A stretch of DNA of 64,000 nt. It comes from an uncultured Lachnospiraceae bacterium (GTDB taxonomy: Bacteria > Bacillota > Clostridia > Lachnospirales > Lachnospiraceae). The position numbers were made by a program, and so were the translations under genes. The stretch lies in assembly GCA_947174505.1 (NCBI GenBank), contig CAMWJF010000009.1, forward strand, positions 35,114 to 99,113, in the 5' to 3' direction. This document shows, in pieces, positions 58,210 through 64,000 of the stretch (its first letter is position 1; each line of letters starts with the position of its first letter). The notes beneath the pieces were generated by a model that was not told the origin of the DNA, made no database searches, and worked only from the letters and a program-made list of their open reading frames with translations.

Positions 58210-59961
58210 ATGAAGAGGAGTGCGGTTTTACATATACCCATGTCCCAGTATGCCTTTGCGGCGGAGGTGGATACGTTTGTCATTCGTCTGCGGACGGCAA
58301 AGGGGGACTTGGATAAATGTACGCTTTTTTACGGAGACAGAGCCTGTACGGCTTCGCCGGTACAGTTTACGGAAATAGGTATGGAAAGAAGGTATCAGGA
58401 CGAACTGTTTGACTTCTATGAGGCTGTGCTTTCACCCTGCCCCGCAAGAATCTGCTATTATTTTGAACTGGTAAAAGGAGAGGAAAAGATATACTACTAT
58501 GCGGATGCTTTTCACGAGGATCTGCCGGATATCGTTATGCCGGACGGGTTTGTGGTGGAGGGCCGGAGTGAATACTATCAGTATCCTTATATATTACGCT
58601 CGGAGGTACAGCGTCTGCCGAAATGGTTTCAGGAGGCTGTGGTCTACAATATTTTCCCGGACAGTTTTGCCGACGGCGCGCGCAGCCTGTCATGCAAAGC
58701 AGGGGAAGCAAGAGAGCCGGACGGCAGGATCTGCAGAAGTCGTCTGGGCGGCACGGTCCGGGGTATTTTGGAGAATCTTGACTATATCTGCGGACTTGGA
58801 TTCAACTGTCTGTATCTGAATCCGGTTTTCTGCGCGGGAGAATACCACAAGTATGATATTCTGGACTATTTTCATGTGGATCCATGCATGGGAACGGATG
58901 AGGAGTTCCGGCTGTTGGTGGATTCGGTTCACGCGCGTGGCATGCACATTATCATCGACGGCGTTTTTAACCATTGCAGCTGGTATTTTCCGCAGTTTGA
59001 GGATGTGGTGCAAAAGGGAAAGGATTCCCTTTACAAAGATTGGTTTTATGATCTGGAGTTCCCGGTGCGGCGGCCGGACACGGAAGAGGCTGTGCCGGGC
59101 TATGCCTGCTTTGCCTATGAACGGAAAATGCCAAAGCTGAATACTGCCAATATCCATGTACAGGATTATTTTGCGAGAGTGGGGCGCTATTGGGTGGAGG
59201 AATATCAGGTGGACGGCTGGCGGCTGGATGTGGCCAATGAGGTGGATAAAAATTTTTGGCGCAAATTCAGGGAAGCCGTGCGTTCGGCGAATCCGGAGGC
59301 GGTTTTGATCGGGGAGGTGTGGGAGAATGCGGAAGTCTGGCTGAGAGGCGATATGTTTGATTCGGTAATGAATTATGATTTCAGAAAACATTGCCGCGAT
59401 TTTTTTGCCCTGCTCAAAACGAATGCGGACAGCTTTGCGTGGGGTATGACGGATATGTTTCTGCGATACCCGGATCAGGTAAGCCGGGGGCAGCTGAATC
59501 TTCTGGACAGCCATGACGTGCCGCGCTTTTACAGTCTGTGTGGAGAGGACTATGAGAGGTGGCAGGCGGCATTCCTGTATCTCTGTATGGCTCCGGGCGT
59601 GCCGAGTGTATTTTACGGAGATGAGTGCAGAATCGGCGGCATACGCGAGAACGAGTACAGGAGAGCGATGCCGTGGGAACAGAAACACACAGAAACGCGG
59701 CGGTTTGTAAGGGCGGCGATTGATATTCGCAAAAAGTGGATCGAGCCTTCCGCAGGATGGCGCGTGACTGCGGCGGATGCGGCGGACAATTTTCTGGTGT
59801 TTGAACGTACAGGAAAAAGCCGGGTACGGATCATGATACGTCTGGGGGAAGGCGGGACGGATGTAACGCCGTATCTTACGGGCGGGAAGATTTTGCTGCG
59901 GGAAAGGATGGAAGGAAACTGTCTCGGAAAGAACGGACTGGCGGTGTGCCTGTTTGAATAA
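58210..59961 (+). CDS. GH13 alpha-amylase family, neopullulanase/cyclomaltodextrinase-like, no signal peptide
   Basis: 'VDGWRLDVANEV', 'LIGEVWENA', 'LLDSHDVPRF' GH13 motifs. Confidence 0.92.
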   Translation: MKRSAVLHIPMSQYAFAAEVDTFVIRLRTAKGDLDKCTLFYGDRACTASPVQFTEIGMERRYQDELFDFYEAVLSPCPARICYYFELVKGEEKIYYYADAFHEDLPDIVMPDGFVVEGRSEYYQYPYILRSEVQRLPKWFQEAVVYNIFPDSFADGARSLSCKAGEAREPDGRICRSRLGGTVRGILENLDYICGLGFNCLYLNPVFCAGEYHKYDILDYFHVDPCMGTDEEFRLLVDSVHARGMHIIIDGVFNHCSWYFPQFEDVVQKGKDSLYKDWFYDLEFPVRRPDTEEAVPGYACFAYERKMPKLNTANIHVQDYFARVGRYWVEEYQVDGWRLDVANEVDKNFWRKFREAVRSANPEAVLIGEVWENAEVWLRGDMFDSVMNYDFRKHCRDFFALLKTNADSFAWGMTDMFLRYPDQVSRGQLNLLDSHDVPRFYSLCGEDYERWQAAFLYLCMAPGVPSVFYGDECRIGGIRENEYRRAMPWEQKHTETRRFVRAAIDIRKKWIEPSAGWRVTAADAADNFLVFERTGKSRVRIMIRLGEGGTDVTPYLTGGKILLRERMEGNCLGKNGLAVCLFE

Positions 59962-60384
59962 GCAGAGAAATCCCCGGGCCATATGCTCATGCAGGCATGG
60001 CATCTGTCCCAGAGGGCTTCCGGCTCTGCTTTTACGCGTAAAATGAGGAGTGCCCAGGCACCTTTCGGCACCCGGGCTATTATGAAAAAATTTATCTATG
60101 TGTGTAATTGTTACACGACATCTCGTGTTGTTTTGTATAGATTAAGTATACTTCTGAATTATGAATAAATTATGAACAAAGTGTAAAGTTATGGTAAATA
60201 TTTATAATTATGTAAAAAATGAAGGTATAAATATGTGCAAACTGCACAATAAAATGTCGATAAAGGGAGGGGAGGAAAGGCCTTCCCTTTTTCGCTGTTG
60301 TCATAAATGCGGAAAGATGATAAAATGCAGACATGGTTTTTCTGTTTTGTGGCAAAATAGAAGATAAAGGAAATGGTGACTGTT

Positions 60385-60897
60385 ATGGATACTTTTATAG
60401 ATAAGCTGGCACAGAAGAAAAACGCACAGGAGATGATCCGTGCGAACTCTGCGGCAGAGGCGGCTAAGATGGACCAGATGCAGAAGCAGATGAAGGCGTA
60501 CGACGAGCTGATGCAGGAGATCCGCCGGGTAAATATCAGGACTGCGGAGAATGTGGACAATGTGCGGGACGTCCTGAAACAGTGCATGGAAAAGCTGGAA
60601 GCGCTGGAGACGGAGAGCGGACAGGCGGAGGACGTGGAAAAACAGCTTGCCGGGATCAAGAGTCTTTTGGAGGAGAGGCTGACACGGTCCGAGGAGTTTG
60701 TGCACAGGGAGAACGTAAAGGTTTACCGCAATGTGCAGGCGGCCTTTACCGAGGAACTGGAAAAGCAGAGCCAGACGGCTAAGGGCAGCAGGCTGCCTGT
60801 GGGGCTGTCTGTCGCCATTTTGATCGCGGTGGCGGCAGATCTTGCAGTCAATGTGATTTCGCTGCTTATGCAGCTTACGAACGGAAAGCTGTTTTAA
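60385..60897 (+). CDS. Coiled-coil protein with C-terminal TM anchor
   Basis: Heptad-rich sequence then 'LPVGLSVAILIAVAADLAVNVISLLMQL'. Confidence 0.65.
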   Translation: MDTFIDKLAQKKNAQEMIRANSAAEAAKMDQMQKQMKAYDELMQEIRRVNIRTAENVDNVRDVLKQCMEKLEALETESGQAEDVEKQLAGIKSLLEERLTRSEEFVHRENVKVYRNVQAAFTEELEKQSQTAKGSRLPVGLSVAILIAVAADLAVNVISLLMQLTNGKLF

Positions 60898-60908
60898 ATG
60901 AATTTATT

Positions 60909-62492
60909 ATGAAAATATTGAGCAGATATTATAAAAAAATGAAAATTGCATATATTAAGGTTGCGGTGCTTACAAGCATTGCGGCCGCCTTTTTCCTGCC
61001 CAGTATGCAGACGCTTGAAAGTGACGGGGACAACCTCTTTACAGTGTATTTAAACGGGATGCAGGTAGGCATAATGGGAAACGTCGAGGAGGCGGACGAG
61101 TGTCTGATCGCGGCCAGAAAGACGCTTGCGGCCAGCAGCGATGAGATGGTGCTGGCGGAGAGTGAACTGAGCTGGGAAGGGGAAGAGGTGCTTTGGGGCA
61201 CTGTAGATGACAGGGATGTCATTGTTGCGAATATGCTCACCGCACTGCGGGGCAGCGTCAAGGAAACCCTGAACCGCTCTTATACCGTGAAGATCAATGA
61301 GTACACGGTAAATCTGGCAAGTACGCAGGAAGTGCTCGCGCTTTTGCAGGCTTCTATCAAAAAATATGACAGCGGCAATAATTATTACGCAGATCTGGTG
61401 ATGGACTCCGACAGAGAGCTTAATGTGCTGACGACGCAGATTTATTCTGCTAAAGAGCAGAAAGAAGAAGCGGAGGAGGCAGAGGAGACGATGACCAGCG
61501 CGGGGATTAACGCGGTGCTGGATGATATTTTCGCGGATATTGAGCCGGCTTCGGAGAAGGAGTTTTCCGATTATGAGCTGGGGCTTCTCGAACTGGATTT
61601 CGGGGATACGGTGGAGGTGGTGGAGTCCTATCTTCTGGACTATGAGCTGACGCCGCTTGCGCAGGCCATCGACGAGGTGACCAAGGACCAGGAAAAGGAG
61701 CAGATTTACGAGGTGGTATCCGGGGATACGCTCTCTCAGATTGCCGAGAAGAATGAAATACCCTTAGCTGAGCTGATCGCCATGAACGAGACCATTGAGG
61801 ATGAGAACTCCATGATTCGTGTGGGCGACGAGCTGATTGTGACCGTGCCCGAGCCGGAGCTTTCCGTGGAGCGCACGGAGCAGATGTACTATGAAGAGGA
61901 TTACGAGGCGGACATTATCTATGTAGATAACGACGACTGGTATACGAACCAGACGCAGACCCTTCAGGAGCCGTCTGCGGGCCACCGCAAGGTGGTGGCG
62001 GATGTGTCCTACCGCAATAATGAGGAGGTTTCCCGTGAAATCCTGAAGGAGGAAATCACTTATGCGGCCGTGCCCAAAATAGTGGAGCGCGGCACAAAGA
62101 TTCCGCCCACTTATCTGAAGCCTATTTCGGGAGGAAGGCTTTCTTCCGGATTTGGCAGACGAAAGGCGCCTACCAGAAGGGCCAGCACCTATCACAAGGG
62201 TGTGGACTGGGCGACTCCTGTGGGTACGGCGGTTATGGCGTCCTGTGCGGGAACGGTTTCCAGGGCAGGATGGGGCAGCGGCTACGGCTATGTGGTCTAC
62301 ATCGACCATGCCGACGGCAGACAGACCCGTTACGGCCATTTGAGCAAGGTGCTTGTAAAACAGGGACAGACGGTGAGCCAGGGGCAGAAGATTGCCCTCA
62401 GCGGCAATACGGGCGTAAGCACGGGGCCGCATATTCACTTTGAAATTCTCATAAACGGGACGCAGGTGAACCCGTTTGACTACCTGAACTGA
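60909..62492 (+). CDS. LysM, G5-like and M23 peptidase protein
   Basis: LysM 'YEVVSGDTLSQIAEKNEIPLAEL', M23 'HKGVDWATPVGT...GYVVYIDHADGRQTRYGHL...STGPHIHFEI'. Confidence 0.93.
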   Translation: MKILSRYYKKMKIAYIKVAVLTSIAAAFFLPSMQTLESDGDNLFTVYLNGMQVGIMGNVEEADECLIAARKTLAASSDEMVLAESELSWEGEEVLWGTVDDRDVIVANMLTALRGSVKETLNRSYTVKINEYTVNLASTQEVLALLQASIKKYDSGNNYYADLVMDSDRELNVLTTQIYSAKEQKEEAEEAEETMTSAGINAVLDDIFADIEPASEKEFSDYELGLLELDFGDTVEVVESYLLDYELTPLAQAIDEVTKDQEKEQIYEVVSGDTLSQIAEKNEIPLAELIAMNETIEDENSMIRVGDELIVTVPEPELSVERTEQMYYEEDYEADIIYVDNDDWYTNQTQTLQEPSAGHRKVVADVSYRNNEEVSREILKEEITYAAVPKIVERGTKIPPTYLKPISGGRLSSGFGRRKAPTRRASTYHKGVDWATPVGTAVMASCAGTVSRAGWGSGYGYVVYIDHADGRQTRYGHLSKVLVKQGQTVSQGQKIALSGNTGVSTGPHIHFEILINGTQVNPFDYLN

Positions 62493-62584
62493 CTCTGGCT
62501 GTGAGGGTTTACAAATATCCAGAATCTGATATACTGTATCTTAATGTTTGAGTTTTTTCGATTGAGAAAGGCAAGTAAACATAG

Positions 62585-63877
62585 ATGGAACAATATGCGA
62601 TTAAAGGTGGGAATCCGTTAGTCGGCGAGGTGGAGATCGGCGGTGCGAAAAACGCGGCGCTTGCGATTCTTGCGGCCGCCATCATGACGGACGAAACCGT
62701 ATTGATAGAGAATGTGCCGGACGTCAGGGATACAAATGTCATGATGCAGGCGATGGAAAGCATCGGCGTAGTGATTAACCGTGTGGACAGGCATACGGTT
62801 AAGATCAATGCCTCGCAGGTTCACGATCTGGTGATTGAGGATGACTATATCAAGAAAATCAGAGCCTCCTATTATCTGTTAGGAGCGCTTCTCGGCAAAT
62901 ACAGTAAGGCGGAGGTGGCCCTTCCGGGCGGCTGTAATATCGGACTGAGGCCCATAGACCAGCACATCAAGGGCTTTCGCGCATTAGGCGCGAGCGTCAG
63001 GATTGAGCACGGCCTGATTATTACAGAGGCGACGAAGCTTAAGGGAAACCATATCTACATGGATGTGGTGACTGTGGGCGCGACCATGAATGTGATGATG
63101 GCGGCAGTGATGGCGGAAGGTACCACTGTGATTGAAAATGCGGCGAAAGAGCCCCATGTCGTCGATCTGGCGAACTTCTTAAACAGCATGGGCGCCAACA
63201 TCAAGGGCGCCGGTACGGACGTGATCCGTATTAAGGGCGTGCAGAGGCTGCACGGGACGGAGTATGGCATTATTCCCGATCAGATCGAGGCAGGAACCTT
63301 TATGTTTGCTGCAGCGGTGACGAAGGGCGATGTGACGGTAAAGAACGTGATCCCGAAGCATCTGGAGTCTATCAGCGCGAAGCTTCTGGAGATCGGCTGT
63401 GAGATCGAGGAGTCGGACGACGCGGTGCGTGTGGTGGCGTCCAAGCCTCTTGGGCACACCCATGTGAAGACCCTGCCTTATCCCGGCTTCCCCACGGATA
63501 TGCAGCCGCAGATTACGGTGGCGCTGGGACTTTCCACGGGCACCAGCATCGTGACGGAGAGTATTTTCGAGAATCGGTTTAAATATGTGGATGCGTTAAC
63601 CTGTATGGGCGCGAATATCAAGGTGGAGAGCAATACCGCGATTATTGACGGCGTACCGAAATACACAGGGGCGAGTATTACGGCACCGGATCTGAGGGCG
63701 GGCGCGGCTCTTGTCATAGCGGCATTGGCGGCGGACGGCATCAGTACGGTGGACGATATCAAATATATTGAGCGCGGTTACGAGGATTTTCACTTAAAGC
63801 TGCAGGGTCTGGGAGCGCAGATTGATCTGGTGACCACAGACAGGGAGCTGCAGAAGTTCAAATTAAAGACCGGCTGA
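62585..63877 (+). CDS. murA: UDP-N-acetylglucosamine 1-carboxyvinyltransferase
   Basis: 'GGNPLVGEVEIGGAKNAALAILAAAI' and catalytic loop 'ALPGGCNIGLRPIDQH'. Confidence 0.96.
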   Translation: MEQYAIKGGNPLVGEVEIGGAKNAALAILAAAIMTDETVLIENVPDVRDTNVMMQAMESIGVVINRVDRHTVKINASQVHDLVIEDDYIKKIRASYYLLGALLGKYSKAEVALPGGCNIGLRPIDQHIKGFRALGASVRIEHGLIITEATKLKGNHIYMDVVTVGATMNVMMAAVMAEGTTVIENAAKEPHVVDLANFLNSMGANIKGAGTDVIRIKGVQRLHGTEYGIIPDQIEAGTFMFAAAVTKGDVTVKNVIPKHLESISAKLLEIGCEIEESDDAVRVVASKPLGHTHVKTLPYPGFPTDMQPQITVALGLSTGTSIVTESIFENRFKYVDALTCMGANIKVESNTAIIDGVPKYTGASITAPDLRAGAALVIAALAADGISTVDDIKYIERGYEDFHLKLQGLGAQIDLVTTDRELQKFKLKTG

Positions 63878-64000
63878 TACAGGGCGCGGCGGGACAGGCC
63901 ATGCGGCAAAAAGCGAAATTTTTCCGCGCTGCCGCCGCGGACAGTCACGGAAATCAATTTTCAAAAAAGAGGAAATGTGATATTATGTAAACATGGTGAA

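Overview
Chromosomal window from a Firmicutes/Clostridia-type genome, probably Lachnospiraceae-like (inferred from gene content and Shine-Dalgarno usage; no rRNA seen). It holds about 50 confident CDSs. The main blocks are: (i) an FtsX-type ABC permease, GHKL kinase and LytTR regulator next to a second ABC exporter; (ii) an MNT-HEPN toxin-antitoxin pair; (iii) an MFS exporter preceded by what looks like a leader-peptide attenuator; (iv) hemerythrin, REC and PocR-hybrid-kinase genes; (v) two polar amino acid ABC systems, one with an apparently circularly permuted binding protein; (vi) head-to-head MATE genes; (vii) a mobile-element remnant with an N-terminally truncated serine recombinase, MobC and a VanR/VanS/VanZ-like module without ligase genes; (viii) a nucleoside-type ABC operon with a PfkB kinase and an ADP-ribosylglycohydrolase-family protein, divergent from a LacI-PfkB fusion; (ix) galE and a UDP-sugar pyrophosphorylase; (x) a maltooligosaccharide-type operon; (xi) an M23 peptidase and murA. 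The strongest candidates for something new are the attenuator at 8277-8415, the permuted binding protein at 20200-21000, and the LacI-PfkB/ADP-ribosylglycohydrolase operon at 36028-45864. All family calls come from reading translated motifs, with no database search.
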